Origin: Nocardia sp. NBC_00403
Lineage (GTDB): Bacteria > Actinomycetota > Actinomycetes > Mycobacteriales > Mycobacteriaceae
Assembly (NCBI RefSeq): GCF_036046055.1
Contig: NZ_CP107939.1
Span: forward strand, 806,001 to 870,000
DNA length: 64,000 nt
Reading direction: 5' to 3'
Part shown: one piece after another, positions 52,958 to 61,806 of the stretch
Layout: each line of letters starts with the position of its first letter
How positions within the stretch are numbered: position 1 is the stretch's first letter
Translations under genes and position numbers: made by a program
The notes under the pieces: model-generated
Database searches by the model: none
Seen by the model: the letters and a program-made list of their open reading frames with translations, nothing else
What the model was told of the DNA's origin: nothing

Positions 52958-53761
52958 TCAGGCATTGACTTGCAGGGCGATCACGACCTCTTGTTCGTTC
53001 TCCGGCAGATAGTGGACCTGCAGGATGCGGCCGACCTGGACTCCGGCCACGCTCGCCGGTGGCAGGAATTTCTCGACTCGGGTGGCGAATGTTGTTCCGT
53101 CGGGCCGGGTCACGACGAGCCCGAGTTCGATTTTGGAGTGGCCGTTGCGGATTTCGCCCGGCACGGCGAGCGATTGCACCACCGCCTGCGCCATGATGCC
53201 GCGGGCGGCGATATCGAGTTTGCCCTTGGTGGTGAACCCCTTTCGGATCATGGACTCGTTCATCGCCTGCTGCGCAGCCGAGGTGTCCCCCGAGCGATCC
53301 ACCTCGACCTTGTCGGTTCGACCCGGCAGATAACGCACCGGCAGCACGACGCCGGGCTGCAGCAGCGCGAGTTCGGTGAGCGGGACGATCAGCTTCGCCG
53401 CGGAATCGAAGATCTTGCCGTCGACGCCCTCGACGCTGAACTCGATGCGCACCTGCGGCTGATCGTTGACGCTCAGCCCGGTCTGCCGAAACGACTTGAC
53501 GGTGCCGATCCCGACGAGACCGTTGCGGAACGAGGAGCTGTTGCCCCCGGTGAACGCCTCCAGAATGCCTTCGCCGGTGAACGCGAAAACGAGCGGGACA
53601 ACGGTGAGCGCGATGATCGGCAGCGCCATGTGGGGACCGACCCAGGCGAGCATGCCGTCGTCGTACGTCCCGGAGGGGACATAGGTCAGGCCGTGCCAGA
53701 GATAGAAGCCGACGGAGAAGATGCCGAATGCGGCGGCGAGCGAGCGGGCGATGGTTTTCAT
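52958..53761 (-). CDS. Membrane-anchored conserved hypothetical protein
   Basis: 267 residues from ATG 53761 (GAAGG upstream). Two hydrophobic helices at residues 3-30 and 42-65 are followed by a soluble domain of about 190 residues, which seems to be two related beta-rich halves (VNDQPQVRIEFSVEGVDG and NGHSKIELGLVVTRPDG). I do not recognise a named family. It sits between PhoX-like and LpqH-like envelope genes on the same strand; a role at the cell surface is an inference only. Confidence 0.75.
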   Translation of the reverse strand: MKTIARSLAAAFGIFSVGFYLWHGLTYVPSGTYDDGMLAWVGPHMALPIIALTVVPLVFAFTGEGILEAFTGGNSSSFRNGLVGIGTVKSFRQTGLSVNDQPQVRIEFSVEGVDGKIFDSAAKLIVPLTELALLQPGVVLPVRYLPGRTDKVEVDRSGDTSAAQQAMNESMIRKGFTTKGKLDIAARGIMAQAVVQSLAVPGEIRNGHSKIELGLVVTRPDGTTFATRVEKFLPPASVAGVQVGRILQVHYLPENEQEVVIALQVNA

Positions 53762-53898
53762 GATGTGCCTTCGGTGGGTAAGCGGGTGTGTGGATGACCC
53801 GTCGGTCCGCGCACGCCCGGGCCGCCCCGCCACCCCTCGCAATGACGGGGCGGCGGCGGACGTGCCGGGCATGAGCGGAGTCGGCGTCTGGTCGCGGA

Positions 53899-54444
53899 TC
53901 AGCCGCCGACGACCGTCGAGCAGGCGAAGGTGATGTCGAATTTCGCCGTCGTAGGGCCCGCGAGCGGGTTGCTCATGTCGGGGCCGCCGACGCCCTCACC
54001 GGTGATCTTGTAGGTGTTGCCGTCCTTGACGAGCTTGGCCGAGCCGCCCGGCATGCCGTTGCCGAAGCCCAGCGCGTAGGGCAGACCGTTGGAGCCACCC
54101 TTGCTGCCCGCGATCGCCACCGCGTCCACGGTGTCGGTGCCGGAGATGGAGGCGCTGACGCCGAGGGTGCCGTAGGTCGCGTTGTTGGTGTCGTTGAGCG
54201 AGAGGGCCAGCGTGCCGCCCTGCTTGGCGCAGATGGTTTCGAACTTCCCTTCGAGCGCCTTGCCGTCCACCGCGGCCACCGACTTGCCCGCTGCCGGACC
54301 GGACGGCGCCGCGGAGGTGGCCGGCTTGGCCGAAGCGGCGGCGGGCGAGGTGCTCGCGTCGTCGCTGCAACCTGTGACGAACAGGGCGAGCGTGGCGGCG
54401 GCGGTAAGAGCGGCGGCGGAGATGCGAACCGGCTTGGTGTTCAT
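53899..54444 (-). CDS. LpqH-family (19 kDa antigen-like) lipoprotein
   Basis: 181 residues. The signal peptide ends in the lipobox FVTGCSDD, so the mature protein is lipid-anchored. A Ser/Ala/Pro-rich linker precedes the LpqH domain with ICAKQGGTLALSLND and a final FDITFACSTVVGG, whose two Cys probably form the family disulfide. Mycobacterial LpqH is a TLR2-active surface lipoprotein; the role here is likely envelope-related. Divergent from the CHAT operon. Confidence 0.85.
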   Translation of the reverse strand: MNTKPVRISAAALTAAATLALFVTGCSDDASTSPAAASAKPATSAAPSGPAAGKSVAAVDGKALEGKFETICAKQGGTLALSLNDTNNATYGTLGVSASISGTDTVDAVAIAGSKGGSNGLPYALGFGNGMPGGSAKLVKDGNTYKITGEGVGGPDMSNPLAGPTTAKFDITFACSTVVGG

Positions 54445-54572
54445 GATTTCGTTCCTTTGCTTCGTCCGGCCCCGGTGTGGAGCCGATACGAGAAAGGTAG
54501 GAACCGGTCGCGCCCTACCGATCCCAGGTTTTCCGGTGTCTGAAATGGTCGATATTCCGATAACCTGGTCGA

Positions 54573-55943
54573 ATGCGACGGCCGCGCGCGATGGTGCTGG
54601 ACGAGGTTTGGCGCCGCCTCGACGGTGTCGAGCCCCTCAGTGGGCCGCACGGCGGGCCACTGCGCCGCACCGTCAAACTCATTCTCGATCCATTGGTGAT
54701 CCGCCCCGTCCAGAACCCGCTCTGCGCGGGCTCGATACTCACCGCGGACGGCGCGACCCTGCTCGCCACACGCATGCACGCCGCCGCGGATGTACTGCGC
54801 GCGACCGCGTCGTGGTTCACGCTGCTCAAACAGGTCCGGCGCGCGCTGCGAATCACCGAAGGCAATCCACAGGATCTATATTTCCAACGCTGCTTCGAGC
54901 TCGCGACGACGACAGGCGCACCGGATCCACTGCGGGACAGAGCAATTGCCGAAGCCGCGCTACGTGATATCCACGAATTCACCGCCGGGCGGACAACACA
55001 GGCACTCAAGGAGCACCTCACCGACGGCACACACATCGGCGCGCTCGGCGCGCTGATCGATGTCGCATGGCAGCGACGGCCGCTGGGTGCGCCGACGGGT
55101 GATCACAGCCTCGTGGTGCGCTCGCTGCTGGACGCGTGCGCGGCCGCCCGACTCGGACAGGCACCGCACAATGGACACAAGGAGTTCGCCCGCCTGCTCG
55201 CCACCCATGCGGGCACACACGGGGGAATTCGGCTCTGGGACAACGTATCCACACCGACCGCCCACGAGCTGGGGCTCACCGCGCGTCCCGCGCCACAGCC
55301 ACCCGAGCTCGGCACCTCGGCCTCGACGGCCAACCTCGGCCTGCCATTCGACCGCACCATCTATGAGCGCGTCTTCACCGTGCTGCAAGCCTCCAGCGAA
55401 CGTGCCGAGCTGCCGCCGATTCCGGAGCTGGTGACGACCGAAATCGCCCGCAGTTGTGCGCCGTGGGCGCTACTCGACGAGTCGCTGCGCGTCGCGGCGA
55501 GCGCGGGAATCGCACTCGCGCAAGGGTTGAGCCCCATTGCGACGGTCGCGCGGCTGCCACGTCATGGTCAGGTCGTCAGTGCGTCGCACGATGCGGAGAC
55601 GACGGCGCATCGCGTGATCAACAGCCGCTGGCAGCGGGAGGCGTATGTCCTGCAGGCGCGGCGGCTCGCGGTGAGTGCCGACCACTCCGCGACCATTGGA
55701 CCGCTGGCCGCCATCGCCGCCGAACTGCGCACGCCATGGCGGCCCTACCTCCGGCGACTGTGGGTTCGCCTGCACGGCCGCGATGTCAGGGAGTTCGGCA
55801 TCTACGAGCCCGACGAGCTGTGGGATCTGCTCGATGGGGTCGCTCGCTCCGTCATGCTCGATCACCGGATGCGGGTCAAGCAAGCATTGAGCGCGAGTTC
55901 CCTTGCCCAGGAGCCGGACCCAGCGGAATCGAGGGCGAGCTGA
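54573..55943 (+). CDS. Unknown protein, first gene of CHAT/TPR operon
   Basis: 456 residues with no recognised domain. It is soluble and basic-to-neutral, mostly helical, with many Arg and His. There is no signal peptide or membrane helix, and no obvious enzyme motif. The sequence around residues 115-170 (TGAPDPLRDRAIAEAALRDI) and the end (YEPDELWDLLDGVARSVMLD) are the best conserved-looking parts. It overlaps the next gene by one base. In an operon ending with a CHAT protease it could be a substrate, sensor or effector; this is inference. Confidence 0.75.
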   Translation: MRRPRAMVLDEVWRRLDGVEPLSGPHGGPLRRTVKLILDPLVIRPVQNPLCAGSILTADGATLLATRMHAAADVLRATASWFTLLKQVRRALRITEGNPQDLYFQRCFELATTTGAPDPLRDRAIAEAALRDIHEFTAGRTTQALKEHLTDGTHIGALGALIDVAWQRRPLGAPTGDHSLVVRSLLDACAAARLGQAPHNGHKEFARLLATHAGTHGGIRLWDNVSTPTAHELGLTARPAPQPPELGTSASTANLGLPFDRTIYERVFTVLQASSERAELPPIPELVTTEIARSCAPWALLDESLRVAASAGIALAQGLSPIATVARLPRHGQVVSASHDAETTAHRVINSRWQREAYVLQARRLAVSADHSATIGPLAAIAAELRTPWRPYLRRLWVRLHGRDVREFGIYEPDELWDLLDGVARSVMLDHRMRVKQALSASSLAQEPDPAESRAS

Positions 55944-56962
55944 TGACCGGGACCGTGACCATCCGCCGGGCCGAGGGCGGCCTGTGGATCATCGCGCCCG
56001 AGGGTGCACCGACCGTGCTGGACGATGCGGCGGATGTCGACATCGTGGTGCTCGAAGTATTGGGCGGGCACCTCACCTGGAGTCTGGCTTCCGGACAACC
56101 GATTCCGGCCGCGGTCATCGAGGACATGACGCTTGCGCACGAGTGGATATGGGCCGTGTACGGCGCAGCCATCGCGCTTGCCGTCGACGAATTGGACAGT
56201 GACACCACCGAACTCACGGTGCAGCCGGCGCTCCCTCGGCTCGCCGCGAACGTATGGCGGCTGGGATACGCACACTGGGCGGCGCGGTGGTGGCCGGCCT
56301 CGACCATCGACGGCATCGCACCACTCGACGAACGGCTGCTCGACCAGGAAATCGCCGCCCTGCGAGAGGAATGCGAATTGATTGTCGACGACGATGCCGA
56401 GCCGGTGTCGAGCGAGGACATGTCGACGTTCGATATCCCCTCTCGCGCGGAGGACTACGCGTTGGCGGCGGGCTCCGCCTCCGGAACGTCGGCAAACGCG
56501 CTCGTCCTCGCGCGTGGCAGCGGTGGCTGGGATTGGCACCGCTGCCCACCCGGGCTCATCGATGCCTCCGAGCATGCGGTGTCCTGGCAGGTGTCCCGGT
56601 CTCCCGGCACGACGACCATCGGGGTGGAGGTGGTTGCCGCGCCCCGCGTGGCCGCCGATATTCCGGCGCACCTGCATCCGCGCGCGCTGATCGCCGTTGC
56701 CGCGGAAACGGTCGAGACCGAGCTGAACCTCGTCGGCGATACCTGGACCGGACAGGCGAGCACGTCCTCGGAGGCGGTGTCGTCGGTGGAGCTCTATGTG
56801 CCCGGCGTCGGCACGCCCGGCCTCGGGGACCCGGGTGTCCGCCAGCAGGTGCGCGACATCGCCGCAGCACGACTGCGGCGTGCGTCAGCCGACGACGACG
56901 CAGCCTTCGACGCGCCATTGCTTGCCGAAATTGCCGCCGCCGCTTCGGAATCGGACTTCTGA
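55943..56962 (+). CDS. Unknown protein, second gene of CHAT/TPR operon
   Basis: 339 residues from ATG 55943 (TGATG junction with the previous stop). It is acidic, and the N-terminal 130 residues contain several Trp (LTWSLASGQ, HEWIWAVYG, HWAARWWPAS). The C-terminal half looks like a beta-sandwich (WQVSRSPGTTTIGVEVVAA, then LNLVGDTWTGQASTSS). No signal peptide, no membrane segment, no named family. One base separates it from the TPR gene. It does not show the N-terminal Cys or length of bacterial gasdermins. Confidence 0.78.
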   Translation: MTGTVTIRRAEGGLWIIAPEGAPTVLDDAADVDIVVLEVLGGHLTWSLASGQPIPAAVIEDMTLAHEWIWAVYGAAIALAVDELDSDTTELTVQPALPRLAANVWRLGYAHWAARWWPASTIDGIAPLDERLLDQEIAALREECELIVDDDAEPVSSEDMSTFDIPSRAEDYALAAGSASGTSANALVLARGSGGWDWHRCPPGLIDASEHAVSWQVSRSPGTTTIGVEVVAAPRVAADIPAHLHPRALIAVAAETVETELNLVGDTWTGQASTSSEAVSSVELYVPGVGTPGLGDPGVRQQVRDIAAARLRRASADDDAAFDAPLLAEIAAAASESDF

Positions 56963-56963
56963 C

Positions 56964-58541
56964 ATGGCCGAAGGCGCGGACGACGGAAGCATGCTGCTTG
57001 CGGAAGGTGCGGCGGCCTACAGCCGCGGCGAGGTTGCCGAAGCGCTGCGCCTGTTCGAAAATATCGCGGCCACCAGCACCGCAGGTCTGCGGGTGAGCGC
57101 ACTGGTCAATGCCGCGAGCATGCGCGATGAGATCGGCGATCACGCGGGGGCGGTAGTCATGTTTCGCGAGGCGCTGGATGAGATGCCCGCGGATGCCATC
57201 GAGAAACGCCCCGCCGCACTGGTCAATCTGTCCCAAGCGTTGCAACATGTCGGCGACCTCGACGGAGCGCAGCAGGCTTTGGAGCAGGCGCGGACGATAC
57301 TCACCGAGCACAACAACGAGACTCACCTGCACGTGGCCTGCCTGGTGTCGTTGACCGCCGTCGCCTTTCATCGCCAGGACTGGGCGTACGCGATCGAGCT
57401 GGCCACCGAATCACTCGACGCAGCAGTGTGTTTCGCGCCCTACCTGGCGGGACATCCGCTGTCGACCCTCGGCGGCATCTACTTCGAAACCGGCCGCCGC
57501 GAGCTCGCGCTCGACTTCGCGCAGCAGGCGCTCGCCGCATTCGACACCGCGGGCGACCACAATGCGGTCGCCGAGACCGAACAGAATCTGGCCATCATGT
57601 ACGTCAGGCTGGACCGCTTCGACGAGGCGGAACAACCGCTGCAGTCCAGCCAGGAGTACTTCGAGCAGGCCGAGCTCGGGTATCGGGCCGGCGTCGGCCT
57701 CAAGACCATGGGATTTCTCGCCGAGGGCCGTGGCGACGCCGATCGGGCCTACGAGCTGTACGGCCGCAGCCTGGCCTACTTCCGTGCATCAGGAGCGGCA
57801 CTGGACGCGGCCGATGTCCAGGCGCGCCTGGCGACCGTGGACTACAAGACCGGTCGATTCGATGCGGGCGAGGCACTGCTGGCCGCGGCTTTCACCGCGT
57901 ACGCCGAGCGCGGCCTCGGATTGCAGTGCGCGCAACTCGACTTCTGGCACGCGGCGCTGCTGGAGATGGTGCTCGAGCAGTCCGAGACTCCCGATCCCGA
58001 GCTGCTCTCCCGGGCAGTCGATCTGGCCATTTCTTCCGCGCTCGCCATCGATGCCGTGCGCCATACGCTCCCGAACGGCAATCAGCGTGAGCAATGGAAC
58101 CGCCGAATCGCCGACCCGGCGATGCGCATGGCCTTCCGGTTCGCCTACCTGTCGGGCAATGGCCCCCTGCTGGTAGATCTCATCGAAACACAATGCGCTG
58201 GTACGGCATTGCCGGCGACTGCACCCGCACCCGACACCGAACACGTAGCCACAAAACAACTTCCACTCGAACTGCTCGATCCGCAGGAAGCCGCGGACGA
58301 ACCGCCTCCTGCACCGCAACTCGGTATGCCGATGCAACTGGGCACGGGCCGACAATCCGGCGGTGCCCCACAGCTCGCAACGGCATTGGCCGCGGTCGCG
58401 GCGAGTGCGGGACTGCCGGTTGCGCCACCGCCGCGCCTGGCCGTCGCCCCCGACGGACATATCGCGCTCGCCGCCTACATCACCGCCGCTGAACAGCGCT
58501 ACGGTCGGCCGGTTCGGGACAGTCGGGTGCTGCCCGCATGA
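56964..58541 (+). CDS. Tetratricopeptide-repeat protein of the CHAT operon
   Basis: 525 residues. About ten TPR units span residues 8-330 (for example EGAAAYSRGEVAEALRLFEN, ALVNLSQALQHVGDLDGAQQ and TLGGIYFETGRRELALDFAQ). A Pro-rich segment at 410-470 leads to a short C-terminal helix (HIALAAYITAAEQRYGR). TPR arrays beside CHAT proteases commonly hold or gate the protease, as with TPR-CHAT in type III-E CRISPR systems and NLR-like proteins (family knowledge). Overlaps the CHAT gene by four bases. Confidence 0.88.
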   Translation: MAEGADDGSMLLAEGAAAYSRGEVAEALRLFENIAATSTAGLRVSALVNAASMRDEIGDHAGAVVMFREALDEMPADAIEKRPAALVNLSQALQHVGDLDGAQQALEQARTILTEHNNETHLHVACLVSLTAVAFHRQDWAYAIELATESLDAAVCFAPYLAGHPLSTLGGIYFETGRRELALDFAQQALAAFDTAGDHNAVAETEQNLAIMYVRLDRFDEAEQPLQSSQEYFEQAELGYRAGVGLKTMGFLAEGRGDADRAYELYGRSLAYFRASGAALDAADVQARLATVDYKTGRFDAGEALLAAAFTAYAERGLGLQCAQLDFWHAALLEMVLEQSETPDPELLSRAVDLAISSALAIDAVRHTLPNGNQREQWNRRIADPAMRMAFRFAYLSGNGPLLVDLIETQCAGTALPATAPAPDTEHVATKQLPLELLDPQEAADEPPPAPQLGMPMQLGTGRQSGGAPQLATALAAVAASAGLPVAPPPRLAVAPDGHIALAAYITAAEQRYGRPVRDSRVLPA

Positions 58542-59806
58542 CAAACCCACCGGAGCAACCGACGGTCATCGTGCGCATGGCCGATGCCGGCGATCTCTAC
58601 ATGTCATGGCGCTGGATCGGGAATGTCCACAGCCAGGGCGCGAGCATGCTGCCCGAAGCGGCGATCACCGATGCGGTGCGAAGGTTGGCGGCTGCCCTGC
58701 CCAACCCTGCCGAGCCGGACGCACTCGAACGCGCCATAACGACCGGGGCTTTCGCCGCGCATGACTCGGAATGTCTTGTCGCGCAAGCTCTTTCACGGGC
58801 GCTGCTGCCCTACGGACTGGCCGTCCAGTTGTACGACCTGTACACGCGGGGGATACGTCCGCATATACGGCTGCAGCCGTCGCCGCGGTTGGCCCAGGTG
58901 CCCTGGGAGATCATCGCTCCGGACCCCGCGCTGCGCCTCGTCGATATCGCGGACGTCAGCCTGCTCGCCCCGGCCGGCATCGTGCACAGTCGAGGACGCA
59001 CGGCCCGAGCCTGGCACGACACGCGGGAACAGCCCGTGGTGGCGGTACTAGATCCGCGCATTCCGGGATACCGCGCCGATTCCATCCTCGGATCGGTGCT
59101 CGGCCGGATGGACGCCGATACTCCGGTCGCTCGCCGCTTCGCCGAATACCACACGCTCGGCCGCCTCCTGCCCGCCGTCGAGGACGCGATCGAAGCATTT
59201 CGCCGCACCGATGTCGACCGCGATTGGCTCGGAAAAGCCTTGCGAGAAGGCGCAAGTCGATTGGTCTACGTGGGTCACGTCACCGCGGCCGCACCCGAAT
59301 CCGGCCAAAGCGAAGACGCCGAACTACATTTGTCCTGCACCGCCGACACCGTCGGCTTCGCCGCACCCACCCGCGCACACCGCCCGCTCTCGGCCAAAGA
59401 CCTACTGCTCGGCACCCACACCCTCACCCAGGATCCCGTCGACGGACCGCAACTCTGGCCGATCCCGAGCCGCGTCGCCCTCATCGCCTGCGAAAGCGGC
59501 GGCGATATGCGCTTCAGCGAAGCACTCGGCCTCGTTGCCGCCATGATCAACGGCGGCGCCGAACTGGTTACCGCCAGCAGATGGCCCCTCCCCACAGATC
59601 TCGCCTTCCAACGCCTGGCAGGCGCACCCCCCGAGGCCCACCCGCTACAGGACGCCATCTGCGCCATCGATGCCGCCCACGAACACCCCGACCCGACAAC
59701 CGCCCTCGCCGACTGGCAACGAGCCCGCCTCACCCAATGGCGCACCGACCGATCCATCGAACACTCCCCCATACTCTGGGCGGCCTTCGCCACCGTCAGC
59801 ACCTGA
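58538..59806 (+). CDS. CHAT-domain caspase-like protease
   Basis: 422 residues. The C-terminal CHAT domain begins about residue 110; the catalytic dyad is His247 in LVYVGHVTAA and Cys318 in VALIACESGGDM, each in the expected strand-end position, and GAELVTASRWPLPTD follows as in active CHAT enzymes. The N-terminal 100 residues are a family-specific domain with a Trp-rich start (YMSWRWIGN). It should be a cysteine endopeptidase acting in the cytosol. It is the last gene of a four-gene coupled operon. Confidence 0.92.
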   Translation: MTNPPEQPTVIVRMADAGDLYMSWRWIGNVHSQGASMLPEAAITDAVRRLAAALPNPAEPDALERAITTGAFAAHDSECLVAQALSRALLPYGLAVQLYDLYTRGIRPHIRLQPSPRLAQVPWEIIAPDPALRLVDIADVSLLAPAGIVHSRGRTARAWHDTREQPVVAVLDPRIPGYRADSILGSVLGRMDADTPVARRFAEYHTLGRLLPAVEDAIEAFRRTDVDRDWLGKALREGASRLVYVGHVTAAAPESGQSEDAELHLSCTADTVGFAAPTRAHRPLSAKDLLLGTHTLTQDPVDGPQLWPIPSRVALIACESGGDMRFSEALGLVAAMINGGAELVTASRWPLPTDLAFQRLAGAPPEAHPLQDAICAIDAAHEHPDPTTALADWQRARLTQWRTDRSIEHSPILWAAFATVST

Positions 59807-59843
59807 GCGCCACCATGCGGAGATCCCGAGCCGCCGACCCCTG

Positions 59844-60077
59844 TCAGCGATAGGCGTCGGAGCGTTCGGCGACGGTGAAGACCGTCAGGACCTGCTCCTT
59901 GTCGTCGATCTCGTACACGATGCGGTACTGCCCGATGCGGATTCGCCAGTCCTGACTCCCGACAAGCTTTTTCGAGCCGGTCGGTCGCGGATCCTTGGTC
60001 AGCGCGATGATCGCGCGCAACGCGACCTCGAGTACGTCACGAGGCAGCTTCTGCAGTTGTTTCAGGACGTCGGGATC
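59844..60077 (-). pseudogene. RelE-type toxin lacking its N terminus
   Basis: 77 codons translate to a RelE/ParE-type toxin from the first helix onward: VLKQLQKLPRDVLEVALRAI, GSKKLVGSQDWRIRIGQYRI, VYEIDDKEQVLTVFTVAERS and a final Asp-Ala-Tyr-Arg. The first strand with its start codon is absent, and no ATG, GTG or TTG occurs in frame before the region merges with the end of the alpha/beta-hydrolase gene. No antitoxin gene is adjacent. A broken remnant is most likely; expression through coupling from the hydrolase is possible. Confidence 0.7.
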
Positions 60078-60916
60078 TAGGCGCGGTGGGTGAGGAGGTG
60101 TTCCATGATCAGGCGGGTCAGGGCTTCGGGGGCTTGTTCGGGGATCCAGTGGGAGACGTCTTCGAGCATTTCGAAGCGGTAGGGGCCGGTGACGTGGCGT
60201 TCGGTGGCCATGGCGGCGGTGGAGCCGATGGTGCTGTCCTCGGTGCTCCACACGTAGAGAGTCGGGACTGCCACGGCATCGGTCGGGGCCGCGAGATGCA
60301 TGGCCCGGTACCAATTCAGGGCCGCGGTCAGGGCATCGGGCTGGGTAAGGCGGTGGACGTAGTCGTCGATCCGCTCTTCGGGAATCTTCCATTCGAAGAT
60401 CTGGCGGAGTGCGGCCGCATCGTCGGCGAGCAGCACGCGCTCGGCAACCCGGGGTCGGCGCAGCAGCGCGAAGTAATTGGAGCGTTGAGCCTGGTCTTCG
60501 TCCTCGGTGAGCGCGCGAAGGAAGGCGGCAGGGTGCGGTAGCGACACCGCGGTCCAGGTGCGAATTCGCTCGGGCATGGCTGCCGCGGCGGCCCAGCCCA
60601 CATAGGCACCCCAGTCGTGGCCGACCAGATCGAATCGCTGCCAGCCGAGCTCGTCGGCGATGGCGACGACATCGCCCACCAATTCCTCGACTCGGTAGTC
60701 TGCGACGTGTTCGGGACGCGCACCGGGGGAATAGCCACGCTGATCAGGGGCGACAACGTGGCAGCCGCCGTTGCCGAGTGCGTCGATCTGGAACTCCCAC
60801 TCGATGGCGGCTTCCGGAAAACCGTGCAGGAGCATGACTTCGCGACCACCGGGTTCCCCGCAGGCCAGCGCATCGAAGGTGCCCGCCGCGGTGGGAATCT
60901 TGATTGCCTCGATCAC
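60077..60916 (-). CDS. Alpha/beta-hydrolase, epoxide-hydrolase-like
   Basis: 279 residues. The oxyanion motif is LLHGFPEAAIEW, the nucleophile elbow is VGHDWGAYVGW with Asp as nucleophile, and the catalytic His is in EDVSHWIPEQAP. Asp in the elbow and the HGFP motif fit epoxide hydrolases, or less likely dehalogenases. The cap domain lies at about residues 130-215. The start is probably GTG 60916 (VIEAIKIP); an ATG at 60991 adds sequence without family likeness. Confidence 0.9.
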   Translation of the reverse strand: MIEAIKIPTAAGTFDALACGEPGGREVMLLHGFPEAAIEWEFQIDALGNGGCHVVAPDQRGYSPGARPEHVADYRVEELVGDVVAIADELGWQRFDLVGHDWGAYVGWAAAAAMPERIRTWTAVSLPHPAAFLRALTEDEDQAQRSNYFALLRRPRVAERVLLADDAAALRQIFEWKIPEERIDDYVHRLTQPDALTAALNWYRAMHLAAPTDAVAVPTLYVWSTEDSTIGSTAAMATERHVTGPYRFEMLEDVSHWIPEQAPEALTRLIMEHLLTHRA

Positions 60917-61048
60917 CCCGTCGACTCTAGAGGCCGACCCCGACAGCGCCACAGGGCCGCGCCAGAACCCCGGAAACGACGAACGCGGCATCGGCGGGAA
61001 GCCGATACCGCGTGGGTCGATGGTGGTTGTCGTCGTGGTGAGTTCGGG

Positions 61049-61474
61049 TCACTTATTGCGGCGCAGTCCGAGGTACTGCAGAGCGGCGAACCCGCCGACG
61101 GTGGCGGCTTGCATGACCGTCCAGACACCTCCGATCGTGTTGACCTCGAGTGCGCCTTCGATCAGGGCGGCGAGGCTGATGACGGCCCAGGCGACGTTCC
61201 CCGTGATGACGGTTCGAACCAGGCCGGTGTTGATGGCGGCGGGTGTGCTGATGAGGGCGACGGCGATGCCGTAGAGGGTCAGGAAGATCCCGATCGGGAT
61301 CCCGATGCGGGTGTCGAGGCCGAGCAGGGTTTCCAGTGGTCCGGACAGGGCGAGGTAGGCCAGGCCGTTGACGCCGGTGATGACGGCGTCCAGTCGCAGC
61401 GAAGTACGCAGCAGTTTCGGTCCGGGTGCGAGCAGGGTGTTCAGGTAGGACGATGCGGCGGTGGTGGTAGTCAT
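61049..61474 (-). CDS. Small four-helix membrane protein
   Basis: 141 residues with four hydrophobic segments (AVITGVNGLAYLALSGPLET, IPIGIFLTLYGIAVALISTP, GNVAWAVISLAALIEGALEV and VMQAATVGGFAALQYLGL). It recalls actinobacterial membrane proteins of unknown role found beside NTF2-like and regulator genes. ATG 61474 is preceded by AAGGA at a rather long distance. It may share a transcript with the NTF2-like gene 330 bases upstream. Confidence 0.75.
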   Translation of the reverse strand: MTTTTAASSYLNTLLAPGPKLLRTSLRLDAVITGVNGLAYLALSGPLETLLGLDTRIGIPIGIFLTLYGIAVALISTPAAINTGLVRTVITGNVAWAVISLAALIEGALEVNTIGGVWTVMQAATVGGFAALQYLGLRRNK

Positions 61475-61806
61475 GATCGTGGGTTTCCTTCTGGTGGAAT
61501 GGTTTTGGGGGCGGGGGTCGTGCGAGTGGCACATCGTGGAGTGAGGTTGTGGGTGTTTGCCTCGGCGATGTGCCACTCGCGGGCGGCCCGGTAGGGTTCG
61601 GGCTGCGGCGGGGTGGGTGGTGTCCGGCGGGATTCGGGCCGGGCTCGGCTGTGCCGGGCAGGTTCGGGTTGGTGGCCGGCCCTTATCCGCAGGACAGGGA
61701 CCAATTAATGGCGCTGTCGGCCGGAGTCCGACAGTCGGCTCCGGCCCGGATTCCGGTGGGTGGATATCCGTCCACGCCGGGCTGGGTTTCGGACTCTGCC
61801 GCGGTT
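61475..61806. other. GC-rich intergenic region with a long inverted repeat
   Basis: About 330 bases without a supported gene. It holds the 15-bp inverted repeat at 61522-61580 and several GGACTC/GAGTCC-like motifs. It separates two minus-strand genes and must contain the ribosome-binding site, and perhaps a promoter, of the membrane protein gene. Confidence 0.5.
61522..61580. repeat. Perfect 15-bp inverted repeat with 29-base loop
   Basis: GCGAGTGGCACATCG (61522-61536) is exactly complementary to 61566-61580. On the minus strand it lies 48 bases before the membrane protein start. It may be a terminator for upstream transcription, an RNA regulatory hairpin, or a double regulator site. Confidence 0.65.

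Noticed and set aside
54573..59806. Gasdermin or CRISPR-linked (Craspase) interpretation of the CHAT operon
   Set aside because: No CRISPR repeats or Cas proteins occur in the window, and neither unknown protein has the size or N-terminal Cys typical of bacterial gasdermins.
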